Positions 21,364 through 33,148 of a DNA stretch of 64,000 nucleotides are shown here, piece by piece. The stretch lies in NCBI RefSeq assembly GCF_000149955.1, contig NC_030992.1, forward strand, positions 669,923 to 733,922, in the 5' to 3' direction. The position numbers were made by a program, and so were the translations under genes. Below the pieces are notes generated by a model. It ran no database searches. It had not been told where the DNA came from and saw only the letters and a program-made list of their open reading frames with translations. This DNA comes from Fusarium oxysporum f. sp. lycopersici 4287. Its lineage: Eukaryota > Ascomycota > Sordariomycetes > Hypocreales > Nectriaceae. The first letter of the stretch is position 1; every line of letters starts with the position of its first letter.

Positions 21364-24300
21364 ATGGCGGCTGCGGACGTCCCCAAATGGGGCTTTGGGC
21401 AAGAGCCCATGCAAATGTGAGAATATACTCTGATCATGAAGCTACCATGCCGTCTCTTGAGAATACTGACATTTTATTTGCAGCAAACCTGTTGCGGCCG
21501 ACTTCATCCCGCATTTCACGACAACTGGCGACACTCGTGTCGACGCAGGCAAGACGTAAGTTTGCTCGACCGTTGAACTCAAAACAGCCTCACTAACGGT
21601 TCTATAGATTCCTCAACTTTGGAAACTTTGCGTTCAAGCAGTCTCTTACCCGACCGCCTGCGTGGGAACGTGTCCCTACACATTCGCTTGCTGCTCCCAG
21701 TTCGAACCGACAGATCATGCGCCGAGTTACAGTCTCCAACGAACGACAGCCTGCTGCACCCTTCGTCATGTTCCCAAACGTCTCTGCTATTCCTGTTCCT
21801 ACTCGCGAGGAAATCGGGTTCGACCTTACTCTTCCTCGCAAAGTACAACGCCGACAATCTTACCAACCTGCCTCTAGGGAAGCAGTGTTCGAAGATATGT
21901 TGATGTTCTCACATGCACAACACATGCACAATCTCATGACAGCCAAGGGTAAGCAAGTTCTCAAAAATTTCACCGATTTTTACTGACATTTTATCTAGTC
22001 GGTGTCGTGAACAACCTTATCGAGACTCACTCTGGCCATACACGCGAAGACATAGAAGCTGTCAACCGAGGAATCGCACAAATCGTTCCGCTCAAGCGAG
22101 TTGCTAGACTCATCAGTACCGATCTTGTCGATACAGACAGCTCTCCTGTTTCCCTGGTGCCCGCCAGAGGTAACCGATTGAAGCTGTACAACGATATGCT
22201 TCTTAAGATCCAGGCTGCCAACCGATCAGGAAAGGAGTCGGTCGATCTCGGCACTGCGTCTATCGCAGATGTCTCTACCGCACTGCGAAACAGTCGCCGG
22301 GATCCTCGAAAGCGCCTCGCTGCTATTGGCGAGCCCGACCTCTCCGTCATCATGGATGAGGATGAGCCAGAGAGTCCCACCGTTGTTCATGAGCCTGTTC
22401 TCTTTCCCGAGTCCCGTTCTCCCTCGAAGCGACTTGCTCGTCTCCTCACCAGCAAGGCCATCAAGAAGGGCGTTCTGCGACTTTCTGGCGGGTTTACCAA
22501 ACTCCTCCCAGGCTCTCCCAGCAAGACTNNNNNNNNNNNNNNNNNNNNNNNNNNNNNNNNNNNNNNNNNNNNNNNNNNNNNNNNNNNNNNNNNNNNNNNN
22601 NNNNNNNNNNNNNNNNNNNNNNNNNNNNNNNNNNNNNNNNNNNNNNNNNNNNNNNNNNNNNNNNNNNNNNNNNNNNNNNNNNNNNNNNNNNNNNNNNNNN
22701 NNNNNNNNNNNNNNNNNNNNNNNNNNNNNNNNNNNNNNNNNNNNNNNNNNNNNNNNNNNNNNNNNNNNNNNNNNNNNNNNNNNNNNNNNNNNNNNNNNNN
22801 NNNNNNNNNNNNNNNNNNNNNNNNNNNNNNNNNNNNNNNNNNNNNNNNNNNNNNNNNNNNNNNNNNNNNNNNNNNNNNNNNNNNNNNNNNNNNNNNNNNN
22901 NNNNNNNNNNNNNNNNNNNNNNNNNNNNNNNGCCCAGAGTGCTCCCTTCAACCCCGTCACCCCTCAGCAAACCGACAGCCCCATCGGTCTCGCTGCCCTT
23001 CTTCCTGCCATCCTTCCTCCCTCCACCCCTCAGCCGCAAGGCTGCACACTTGAAGTCCCTAGTGTGTCTTTCGAGTTCGGGAAGTTATCCCCTTTCCGTA
23101 GCTCTAACTCTTGGATGCTTCTTTCTCCTCTGGCCACTGAGCCCAATCGTATCAAGACCGGTAACCAGGCGCGCCGTCGTCGAAGCGAACCTCTGCTCCG
23201 CAAGTTTCTTGACACCCAAGCTCGTCGTCTCTCGGCTTCTCCGCAAAAGGTCCAATTCCAACAGGAGGCAATCTTCAATGATGATATTTCTATCGCCTCG
23301 CTATTCGACATCACTAATGAGTCCCCTGCGAAGGTCGCTGCCATCGATGCAGCTGACGAGACTTCTGGCCTCGATTCTACTACCTCTCTACCCAACGAGC
23401 CTGCAGCTGATAGCGCGGCAGAGCACACTCTTCCTCTTGACACTACCTTGGAGGAGAGCGTTGCTAAGGAGGTAGATCCCATTGAGGCAGCCAAACCTAC
23501 TGAAGGCGGGTCTGGCTTGGGCTATGCCAGTGTTCTCACTGAGAACCTCTGGTTGCGGGATCTCAACTCTTCACCTGCACCCGCCCATTCCGACCGACGT
23601 GACGAGCAGCCCAGTACCATGCAACCACCCACTACCGTTGCCGAGTCACTTGTCACCCAAACTCTCGCTTCTGAAGAAGGTGTTGTAAATATTGATGTCC
23701 GGGAGAACCCTGATATTTTCGGGACTCAAATCTCATCACCTCCTGCCCCTGCCCCTATCCAGAACCTTTCTCACATGGCCGACGACGCCTGCAATGGCCA
23801 CGCTAAGGTCGTGATCACTGAGGAAAACGGTAGACTCTTTGTCCGATTTAAGCTGTCGGCCAGATATGCCCACATGTTCCCTGCAAGCCAAGGGTTCAAC
23901 GATTCTCTCTCGTTCTCTCCGTCCGTCGACATTTCTACACCAAGACCCCGACCTGTCGACTCCACCATACAGACTCCTGATCTCAATAGCTTCGGTGACT
24001 TTGCCAGCCCATCTCCCAGCGTAATCCAGACCCCCGAACCTCAATCTACCGAGTCGCTCCTCAAGACACCTGATATCAGCGGTGTCGGTGTTATCGACCG
24101 CTCCTCCCCCGGTGAATTTGATACACCTGAACTTCCTCAGAATGATAACACTCTTGTCTTTGGCGAGCCTGCAACAATCGACCGACCTTCTATCCGATGC
24201 GCTCCTCGCCGTCAGAGTGAGATGACCCCCTTAAAGCGTGCTGCAAGAAACGCAATGGGTATCTCCAAGGGGCCTGCCACACCCCGGTTTTCGACACCGG

Positions 24301-25443
24301 CCGCAGATGATGGAGACCGCACATTGGCCATACCTTGGGATGATGAAACACCTGCTCGGCAGGTTGACGCTCCAGCAGCTCCTCCTATTCAGGAGGTAGA
24401 AGCCGCTGCTGCTGTCAATAATGGTAGCCAGGACTTGGACAGCCCAAATCGGGATTACTTGCGTGCTTTCATCAACCAAAATCGCCGAACTACCGCTTCC
24501 GCTACCGTGACTGCTACCGCTACCACCAACGAATCCTCGACTACCCCTGCCACAAACACCACCACCACCCTCACGCCCGCCGCAGAAATCACTCCTGCCG
24601 CCACCACGACTGAGGCTGGGTCCCCAATCGCACCAGTTACAAAGCGCCAGCCTCTCGGGGCTCGAAGCCCTAATAGGGGTAGTCCCATGAAGCCTAAGCG
24701 TAAGGCCGATGGCGACAGGGAGGAAACATCTCCCGCTAAAAAGACGAAGGTCGACGCGGCGGTGGAGGCAGCAGGGTCGATCCGGAAGGTCACTCGAAAG
24801 ACCAAGGCTAAGCGCCAGAAGGCAGAGTTGGCCATCGACATGACGGATCTTCCCTCTGCCTCCTCCACCGCCACCACCAGCACAACTACCACTACCTCCG
24901 ACACTCCCAACCGCAAGCAGGTTGACGAGCTTGCCACCAACGCATCAGTCACCCGCCGATCATCTCGGCTCCGAAGCCAAGAGCACCCAAGCAGCACCCC
25001 CAAGTCGTCGCTGCCTACTCCCATCAAGCTCGGCCGAGCCGGTGCTGGCCGCAGCCTCCCAAAGAAGGCTCGCAGCGAGGAGGACGAGTTGGCTCGCAAG
25101 ACGAGGGCCAACACCAAGCGTAACATGGGTAACGCCGAGTTCCCTGCCGAGGTCCTCGTTAGAATTGCGGACGAGGCAGAGAAGAACTCAGACCATGGCC
25201 AGGAGTCGGAGAGGACAGGCCAGTGGTCGACGTGTGGGGTGGAACCAGCCCCTGGAGAAGGTGCAGGGAGAGGAGCCCAAGAAGGGGCGGGCCAAGGGCA
25301 AGGCCACACAAGGACAGACGGGCATCTCGAAGCCCAAGGCGAAGCGGGCCACCAAGGTGGCAGCGGACCTGGGCATGGTGGCCAACGGCACACCCGCCAA
25401 ACCCCAGCGCGTGACGCGTTCCAGCACACGCTCTGTGGTTTGA
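21364..25443 (+). CDS. Large disordered nuclear-type protein; assembly gap and apparent frameshift
   Basis: Exons 21364-21416, 21484-21555, 21608-21948 and 21999 onward, with introns of 67, 52 and 50 nt that all join in frame. A run of 403 Ns (22529-22931) interrupts exon 4, and the reading frame after it is offset by one, so the gap length is not exact or hides an intron. Near 25185-25200 the frame must shift again by one base to reach a natural basic C-terminus (KPKAKRATKVAADLG...TRSSTRSVV, stop 25441-25443). About 1,300 residues. The N-terminal 200 residues are the best conserved-looking part (WGFGQEPMQIKP, TFLNFGNFAFKQSL, EDMLMFSHAQHMH). The rest is Ser/Thr/Pro-rich with many TP sites, KRK/KKTK patches and Ala/Thr runs. 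Probably a nuclear or chromatin protein; family not recognised. Confidence 0.75.
22529..22931. other. Assembly gap (403 N)
   Basis: A run of N inside exon 4 of the disordered-protein gene. Reading frames on the two sides differ by one base. Confidence 0.99.
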
Positions 25444-26339
25444 GCACCCAGAAGTCTCCCAACGGATATGGAGACAGCTGCCTTGGTGGTTGGCGGCTTT
25501 GCTTTTGTTTTCACGATTTTTTGCTTTCGACATGTCAACGCTGGCACCAGTTGGTGCACAAGAACAAGGACAACGACGACTTGATTTTGGCGGCGTTCGG
25601 GAGGGAGGGCTCCCGACGCCTTTGGGCGAGTTTTCACGAGTGCATGAAGCATTGCGAGGCGTTGGTGGTTGCGCAAAGATACCACATTTTAGAAGTTTTT
25701 GGGACCTGTTTTCGGTGGACGACGCAGGTCTGTGTACGGGTTTAAAGTCCTCGGGATGAGGCTGGAAAACATAGATGCCCGGGATGGGCCATTGCACGAG
25801 AATAAGACTTGATTCACTCATGGTATTGCCTTGCTTTTGTGATTTGCCAGATGTAATTTATGTAAAGTACTTGTTTAATATGCTAGCAATGGAGGTTTAG
25901 TTTATCGTCCACCTGGGTTATAATGGTCGGTCGCTGCCTATGAGCCCAAGTCTAAGGTAGTATTGGGACTTTGACAAGCAAGTCTTTACGGGTGAACAGT
26001 AACAAAGTCTATAGTCAAGTGGGAACAACCTATGATTCATATCTATCTAATTGGTAAACCTAAGTCTTTATTTGTGATAGAGACAGTATTAATCGGTATG
26101 ATGTCAAAAATGTCAGGGCTAAGATAGCTCGGAGTAGACAGCCTCATCAGATATTATTGCTGTGTCTTGATCACGAGCGATTTCCACACATGAAAGCCAT
26201 TATGTTCGATGGTAGAAACAGGGCCGTCTTGTTGAGCAGGTGTTTCTGTGTCATCCTAGGATATGACCATAGTTTGATCACTAGCATCTGCGTGCGGTGC
26301 TGGAAGATATGGGTTTGTCAGGCTTATAAGAGATACGGA
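25444..26339. other. Intergenic, 3' side of disordered-protein gene
   Basis: About 0.9 kb with no supported gene. Short open frames here lack motifs and splice structure. Confidence 0.5.
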
Positions 26340-26465
26340 GGTCTTTCGAGTGACCTTCCGGATCGACCCTGCTGCCTCACTGGCCGCCTTCTCAACCTTC
26401 GCCTTTTTGGCGGGTGACTTGTGCCCTCGTGCTTCCGCCTTGCCTTGATCGGGATGGTAGTTCCG
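26340..26465 (-). pseudogene. Broken inverted copy of part of the disordered-protein gene
   Basis: On the minus strand this segment encodes SPAKKAKVEKAASEAAGS followed by IRKVTRKT, against SPAKKTKVDAAVEAAGS plus IRKVTRKT in the gene at 24740-24803. The 36 nt at 26340-26375 are an exact reverse complement of 24768-24803. Further upstream the copy reads IKARRKHEG against MKPKRKADG, but in a frame offset by two bases, so it is frameshifted. Similarity stops sharply after the shared AAAGACC. A possible continuation at 26680-26730 (SNDYMR followed by a Val/Ser repeat) parallels RDYLRAF plus an Ala/Thr repeat in the gene. Confidence 0.65.
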
Positions 26466-26642
26466 ACGCGATGCTCCTTAGTTTCATGCCAGAGAACTAT
26501 TCCCCATTCCGGGTGGGTGAACGTCGCCTTGGGTGCTCAGCTCAGCTATGAGATGGTTGGCGGCACTGGGTTCTCAGTTGTCAACATTATAGCCTTGGTT
26601 CTCGTGTAGGTCTTGCACTTCCAGTCTTGATACTGTTCTCCT

Positions 26643-26677
26643 GGACTGAGACTCGGACTGAGACTCGGACTGAGACT
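26643..26677 (+). repeat. Tandem 12-mer, three copies
   Basis: GGACTGAGACTC is repeated at 26643-26654 and 26655-26666, with a third copy at 26667-26677 that lacks its last base. On the minus strand it would encode a Val-Ser-(Arg) repeat in the degenerate region. Confidence 0.85.
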
Positions 26678-27288
26678 GCTTGTCGAGGATGCTCCAGGTC
26701 GAAGCGCATATAGTCATTGCTCTTGAACATGTACGGGCTCACAGGCCGATGGGCGTCGCGCCCTTTCGCATTCTGCGTCCGTAATTTGACGAACATATCC
26801 TGACGTCTGCTCTTGGCCCTATCAGCCTGTCTTCTCTGCTTCAGAGAGAAGTGACTGGCCTCTGGCGACCTGGTCACAAGAAGCCAACAGGAAGCATGGC
26901 ACCTGGCGAGGATCACCAGGTACGCGTTATCTGCTCCAGCTTTGCCGGAGGAATTAGTCGAGCAGAAGCCCTGGGTGACGCAAAGCCTTGCTGGGTTTGA
27001 TGCTGTGGGCTTGAACATGCTACTCTGGTGCCGTCCGAGGTAAATAGCAGGTGATGCTCAGCATTCCCCATGTATTGCTTTTGCTGACCGCTGCTTTGTG
27101 AGTTGCTCCAAGGCTCTGTATTGGCCATGAGTTAGCATTGATACAGAATTCATCATATGGGATCGTTATTTACTTACCTGCTACTAAAATCCCACGTAAT
27201 TGGGGATATAATAAGGACTGTATCAATTCTGGGAACGTCGGTGTTCTTCTGCCGCTGGTGCGGCCGGAGCATCCTTTGGGCTCCTTGG

Positions 27289-27475
27289 NNNNNNNNNNNN
27301 NNNNNNNNNNNNNNNNNNNNNNNNNNNNNNNNNNNNNNNNNNNNNNNNNNNNNNNNNNNNNNNNNNNNNNNNNNNNNNNNNNNNNNNNNNNNNNNNNNNN
27401 NNNNNNNNNNNNNNNNNNNNNNNNNNNNNNNNNNNNNNNNNNNNNNNNNNNNNNNNNNNNNNNNNNNNNNNNNNN
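27289..27475. other. Assembly gap (187 N)
   Basis: A run of N inside the degenerate 26-31 kb block. Confidence 0.99.
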
Positions 27476-28905
27476 TTCCACATCCTAGGGCCCGAGAACC
27501 TAGACTGTACCCCTGGAATGGAATTAGACTTCCGTACTCGCTTGTATTGTTTTAATGTTTCGGTACGTCCTGTGGGGGCTGTGAGTTCAGCATTCGACTT
27601 GAAGGAACCTTTCTGCGAATCGCTTGCTCGGCTTGGCTTGACATCCGTGGTCTTTAATATATAGGACCGAGGAAGGCACTGGCGGTTACTGTCTTTGACT
27701 GCCGTCTTCATGTCCTCATCTCCCTCGACATCTTGTGATCTCCTCTCTAACCACGGTCTGAGCCCCGCAAACCCAGAGACAAGTTTTCATTTCTCACAGA
27801 ACTCCTTGGCCGCTGTATATTGCGCCTCTAGCCAGGCTTTTTACTTGTCTAATTCGCTGACACTTTCACGACAGCGGTGCTAGCATGGAGCAGATCTTTC
27901 TTGCAGCCAGAAGCGTTTCCGTTATACGTGGCGCCTATGCGCTGACGTTTCTGAAACGGCGAAAGGTCTTGGGAAAATGTCGAGTCGGTATGAGATGGGA
28001 CCTACAAGCCTGATAGGGTGTCTTTGTCGATTTTCTCACTCGGACCATTTGCAGGTCTCTCGTGAGCAGTATGTATGTATATATAACATGGTACCAGGGG
28101 TTCGTCTCCATAACATCAACTATAGAGAATCGTTAATCGGGGAATACTATCAGAGAAAATAGTTTAGTGGAAGATTTACTGGAGGCTTGATTATCTGGTA
28201 GCTCGGAGAAGATGGACTCCTTGTGCCGAGGAGTAATCTGGAGATTTTCGATTTCATCGGTTAGTAAAGCATTGTTGGTAGCAGCAGGGGCGTGGCAGTC
28301 CTTGATGAGCTCGAAAGGTGTATTCCACTGTCCGTCAAGGATGCTGCCTCAATTTGAGCAACCTTCGGATCGAGCACGGCGTTGGTCATCGCCAATTCGG
28401 AATCCGGAGTCTGGGTGAATGCTACCTCTCCAAGGGGCTCGGTCAGTGCTTCAGGAATTCGAATGCAATGTAGGTCACCTGGCTGGTAGGGCTAGGGAGA
28501 AACGAGTCCCAGAGACCGCTGAGTGTGAGATAAAACGCCCACCGGAGGCCATCGGTTGGATCATCCATTGCGACCATGTTCATCTCGGAGGTGTCTGCTC
28601 TGGCATGGGCTCGCTGCCGACCGAGTGCTGCCTCCTTGCGCTTTTTCTCGGACAAGGTGAGAGGCTTCGAGGTGTCCTGCGGTCTTGTTTTGGTTGGATG
28701 GGGGGCCTGTTTTTGATATTGCGGTGGCGGACGTGAGACTTGATGGTTGTAGTATTTCCAGCAAGCTATACGCCAGCTGGTTGAGATCATCGATAAACTC
28801 ATGAGGGGTGTCTTGTGATGGAGGGAAGGCATTCCAGACAGGCAGTCTCGCACACCTATTGCTCAGCTCCTCTTGCGGGGGTCTGACGACCACCATAGGT
28901 CCAGT
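27476..28905 (-). pseudogene. Degenerate coding-like block
   Basis: Minus-strand frames here look protein-like but break repeatedly. One piece (about 28740-28870) reads RCARLPVWNAFPPSQDTPHE and then EFIDDLNQLAYSLLEIL. Another, about 28290-28440, reads ALTEPLGEVAFTQTPDSELA and lies in a different frame. No start, stop and splice set joins them, and I recognise no family. Read as a decayed gene continuing the minus-strand relic at 28906-29910; an intact multi-intron gene is less likely. Confidence 0.35.
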
Positions 28906-29080
28906 TGGATCCCCTGGAGGTTATGCAGAGCACCCAAGGAGCTGGCAATAAGCCGTGGCAGGACCAACTCGGCGTGGGGTCCCGGAGATGGGTAGCCGGG
29001 TTCAACTTCGATGATGATGTATCTGGGTCTTATGTTAGTAGAATACCATCTTTAGTAGATATGACCTACTTTATAGTATA
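28906..29080 (-). repeat. Duplicated coding-like segment, copy A
   Basis: Closely related to 29476-29626 in the same orientation. On the minus strand it reads YIIIEVEPGYPSPGPHAELV then LPRLIASSLGALHNLQGIQ, preceded by an intron-like stretch with a GTAGGT donor, CTAAC branch point and AAG acceptor. The same intron position is kept in copy B, so the duplicated unit was once genic. Confidence 0.6.
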
Positions 29081-29475
29081 AAAGATTGCCGTTATTGTGG
29101 AATTCAGCTGGTAGGAGATCGGTCATTGCTTTTTCCTGGAGCTCGATGTTTCTCTTGCCACCTCTGATCATAGGGCTTCTCAGGATCGAGGAGGGCTTGG
29201 TCGCGGGGATCAAACGTCTGGAGTACCCCCTCATGAACACCGAAGTTGAGTGTGGCCCCCGACTGAGCGACATTTCCAGCATGCCCTTCATCTCCATTAT
29301 CCCCAGCATTATTATATAGCTTACATGCTTCTGATGCTCCACATTGTGACCGACTTGGCCTTGCTGGTGAGTAGTGAGAGTGTTGTGTTTTGGAGGTAGT
29401 GGCTTGTCGATATGAGCAGCTGCCTGAGAATATTTTTCTTTAGATAAAGTTGATGAAGGATGGTTTGGCACCTCA

Positions 29476-29626
29476 TTGGATCCCTAAGGAGCTGGCAACA
29501 AGTTGCGGGAGCACCAGCTCGGCTTGAGGCCCTGAGGATGGGTAATCAGGCTCTACCTTAACTTCGATGTGCCTAAATCTTATGTTAGTAGCGTACTTTT
29601 CTCAGTAGATAAGACTTACTTTATGG
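29476..29626 (-). repeat. Duplicated coding-like segment, copy B
   Basis: On the minus strand it reads IEVKVEPDYPSSGPQAELV then LPQLVASSLGIQ and a stop, parallel to copy A. The intron-like stretch has a GTAAGT donor and CTAACATAAG end. The copy is shorter than A at its 3' end. Confidence 0.6.
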
Positions 29627-29762
29627 CAAGGATGATATCATTTGTTGACGATCGGTTTCGCATGAGTCTGTGAACTCCTGGAACTTTATCCAACAAGTAT
29701 ATCACCCAGTTGATTGCGCCATTGTTGACGGCATGGTTTGTACTTTCGAGGTGGTTTATGTC

Positions 29763-29910
29763 CACAGGGGAGGATTACTCCCTGGTGGGTTTCCCTATTC
29801 TTGTTTTGGAGCTGGTGGTCACATGGGAGGACGGCGATATCCTCACGACAGATGCCGCATTCTGGGGCAAGATCCTTGAATTTGACATTGTTCTTCTAGA
29901 TAGAAGAGGC
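29763..29910 (-). pseudogene. RING-finger-like remnant
   Basis: After an acceptor-like CTATCTAG, the minus strand encodes KFKDLAPECGICREDIAVLP, then CDHQ, a charged linker and GVILPCGH. This is the C-x2-C ... C-x-H pattern of a RING domain. The final CPxC pair is missing: the sequence continues into KPPRKYKPCRQQW and a stop. It sits just upstream (minus strand) of duplicated segment B, so the two were probably one gene encoding a RING-type ubiquitin ligase-like protein. Decay is inferred from the missing ligands and stops. Confidence 0.45.
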
Positions 29911-29937
29911 GAGCGTCCAACAGAGCTCGTAATTTAG

Positions 29938-31430
29938 CGACCTCTAATCGAACGCTGCCCTTGTGTTATTCTTCATTGTTGTGCCCCATGATACGTTTCG
30001 GCTTCTACGTTCTTGACTTGCTTGTGTTAGCCAAAACCCGTGTATGTCATCATCTTCCTTGCTGGTCAGATATTGCTTCTGACGGATGATCCGGTTGATT
30101 CATCGCTTTATATAGTAAAAAGACTGTTTCAGGGAGAGACTTTGCAGAAGATCTTTAGTTTAGAGAGAGCCTCTCCAGGTCATGTCTCGATGTTATGGAA
30201 ACACAATACCCGATGACCATCTTGTCACTTGACAAGAACATTTGGGTCTTGTTCCACAGGCCTTTGACTTGGGCTGTCCAGAATCTCTGGCTCCTCGCCG
30301 TCTTGGAGACTAAGTCTGCAAGTTGTCAAGCAAGTTCGCCCAGAGAGCAAACACACTTGTGGGTAGTATGTGTAATACTCTCTCGTTGCGTGGTAGATAT
30401 ACAATTGCTAGTGTTGGCGTAGATTCCGATGCATCTGTGAGTTGCTCGTCTTGTCATGTATAAGAGCGAATGTTTGCGCTTGAAGAAGGAAGAGTTGCAA
30501 GGCCAGACCACCAATGACACCTTCCTGTGCGTTCATTCTTGGAAGAGAATATCTGGCGCCAATTGTTAGTCCACATAGCTGAAACCTTCTGCAGACTTAC
30601 ATGTAATAGTGTTGAACTCTGTACGAGGCATGCCGTACTGATACGCCAGGGCTTTGGCTGGCAAAGAGAGCACCGTTATCCTGCTACCGCGTCCCTACTG
30701 CTTTGCATTCTATTTGGTGTGTTCTCGGTGTCAGGATCCCTGGAGATTCAATAGTAAGTATCACGCGTAGCAGTGGGAGGCTCGAGGGCGCTTACTGTTC
30801 CTTTCAACACTGGACAAGCGTAGGACATGACGAGAAGCGGTATGTTCTCAAAGTGAACTCGTCGTCTAAAACCACGCAGGGGCGAATAATCCCCAATGGC
30901 CATGTCGGACTTGAAAGGGGATGTCCTTGATGCCCATGAACCTTTAACCACTGTCTGTGGCGAGTTCCAAGCTTTGCTCGTCTGTCCATCTGTTAGACTT
31001 GGTGTCTGGAGCAGGGGAGAGTCAGATGTGCACACAAGGCGGAGGTCCTGACCGTAGACGATCTCTTCGAGGATTCTTCGTAGACATGTGTATGTACATA
31101 AGTTCCATCTTGATCATCCTCTCGGGAGGCAGTGGTATCAGACTCAAATTCGGAGTCTGCGTTGGGGCTGTCCGCACAAGACATCTATATTATTCAGTTG
31201 GTAGGTTGGCTTTGAGTCAACGTAGACAAAGTTCTTCTTGTAATAAGGGCTACCTTCTCTCAGTTGTTGTTCTGGACTGAACAAAAGAAGAGAATGGACG
31301 GAGAAGTATAATCTACAAAAAGGAGTGGGCAGTAGGAGCATGCAAGTGTTATACTATAGAGTTGAGTAGTTGAGGAAGTTCAAAACCTTCAGCGTTCTCA
31401 AGAGCTCTATTTATACTTTTCCCAGCTCAG
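29938..31430 (-). other. Possible 5' part of the degenerate RING-type gene
   Basis: No intact gene. A minus frame starting at 31184 (MSCADSPNADSEFESD, acidic, 63 codons) follows an intron-like GTAGCC...ATATAG and could be the old N-terminus. A later piece around 30840-30900 (VLDDEFTLRTYRFSSCPTLV) is in another frame. Confidence 0.25.
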
Positions 31431-33148
31431 TTTGCATCTAGGCAGCATCTATACAGTCTCTCATCACCATATCATTCACATCATCACCAAACCCCAACTA
31501 CCATCACCATCACCAAACCCAAACCCAAACCCAAACCTCATCTTCACAACGCCCCCAAACTCCAAAAAGGTTGTCAAACCCTCTCAAAGCCCAACAAGGA
31601 TTTCTCATCCCATCCTCCACGCGTCCACAGTCTAAATAAAGCACACATCCCCGATATGAATGCACATACCCGTTTCAATCTCACACAAGCTCACTCCTCA
31701 CCACCTCTCACGCCACAAGATACTCAATACAAATACAATCAGAAAAACCCCTCACGGAAACCCGCATCATAGTGAAACACCAGATCTGCTGTCAAAACCA
31801 CGGCTCATCCTTCCCTTCCCCGACGCCATGAAACGAAACAAAAAGCCCCCCCTCTCTGTGCTCACACTGCCATCGTGTAACCCATTTGTACCACTCTGGC
31901 GCTGACACTTTTCTGCCACATAAATGATTAGAATAAAAGCTGCATCTAGTGTCGTCATCAATCCAAACCAAACCATCCAATAAGCAACCTCACAAAAATC
32001 GTGTTCTTTTTGCTAAACTCGTGTTTGCTGAAAGAGAGGGGGGGCAGCCATGGTCGCTTGTGGAGGGTCGCGTCGTGCCGCGCTGTGGTATCACCACATC
32101 TTCAAATACAGTCTAGAGTAGAGTGCTTACCAACTAAAGAGACGATTCGATTGATGGATTGTTTGTGCCTCTTCGCTTGGATGACCCGTGTTTGGACCAC
32201 AGCTCCAAGGCATATTCCACGACATGGGCTGTCAGTCACAGCTGAGACACACACGCAAGATAGTTATTTTAATTCTTTTTTATTATTCTTTTTGCTTTGC
32301 TTCACCAATCTCCTCGTCACCAAGGTTTTCTTACCAAGGCCGGAGAGCTGTCCAAGTTTTGACAGCCATTAATATCGTCCCCTCACCCTCCGCCAGTTTC
32401 CAAACCAGATACGCCAAATAGTGATCCCCCCATGATACATACACATGATTGTACACGCTCATCCCCCGTTGTGACATGTTCTCCCTTGATTTCAAATCCA
32501 TCAAATCAACCCATTACTTGCTTGCGTCTGCAATGTCCGGGGATAAATGTTTGTAATGTGCGCTGTGCTGTGCTGTCTTGTGTTTGTGCATTGCATCCTT
32601 GTGTCAGGTTGCCAATGTCGTGCACTCCAGTTTCATGGCGGGGAAAGCAAAATGTAGAAAGTAAAAAAAAAGGCAAATCCAACTCCTGCAAGCTAGAGCT
32701 GCGGCGCATCTCTGCTCACTGTTCTTTGTTTTTGTACCCCAGGTCCAGGTCCCGTCTAAACTTTTTCGTCTTCTTGATTCGCTTTGCTTTTCGAATATCC
32801 AGGTTTCCCTCTGTTCAACGCCCCGCACTTCCCATTATGTACACTTCTAAACAATAAACAATAATGTGCAAGCCTCCTCCCCACGGAGAAGGCCAAGGTC
32901 GTATGTTGTGCCGTCGTGGCTATATCGGGATCGGTGTCCCAAAAAATGAAAAGGAATGACATGAGTCGGGGTATCTCTGTAAAAAATAGTGCAAAATAGG
33001 ACACGAAAGAAGTAGAAACGCCAGCAACCCCATGATAGCTGGCTTTATCATCCAACGACTTCTAGTTTGGTCTAGTCGTCATCGTCGTGGCAGTCATTAA
33101 AATGGTCGTTGATCCCGTGTTCCAGTTCGTGTTTGCTGGAGGGGACCA
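31431..33148. other. Intergenic with simple repeats
   Basis: 1.7 kb downstream of the Ser/Pro-rich gene. It holds CATCAC-type simple sequence (31455-31512) and an AAACCC tract (31515-31537). No gene supported. Confidence 0.5.

Noticed and set aside
22007..23053. Frame continuing across the N run into a Pro/Ser/His-rich tail
   Set aside because: The frame after the gap that matches the remaining gene is the other one; this tail is a shadow.
24455..25462. 335-codon minus frame antisense to the disordered-protein gene
   Set aside because: Shadow of the biased codon pattern of the plus-strand gene; no start context or motif.
31515..31537. AAACCC repeats, telomere-like
   Set aside because: Only three units plus a part, inside CATCAC simple sequence; fungal telomeres are CCCTAA.
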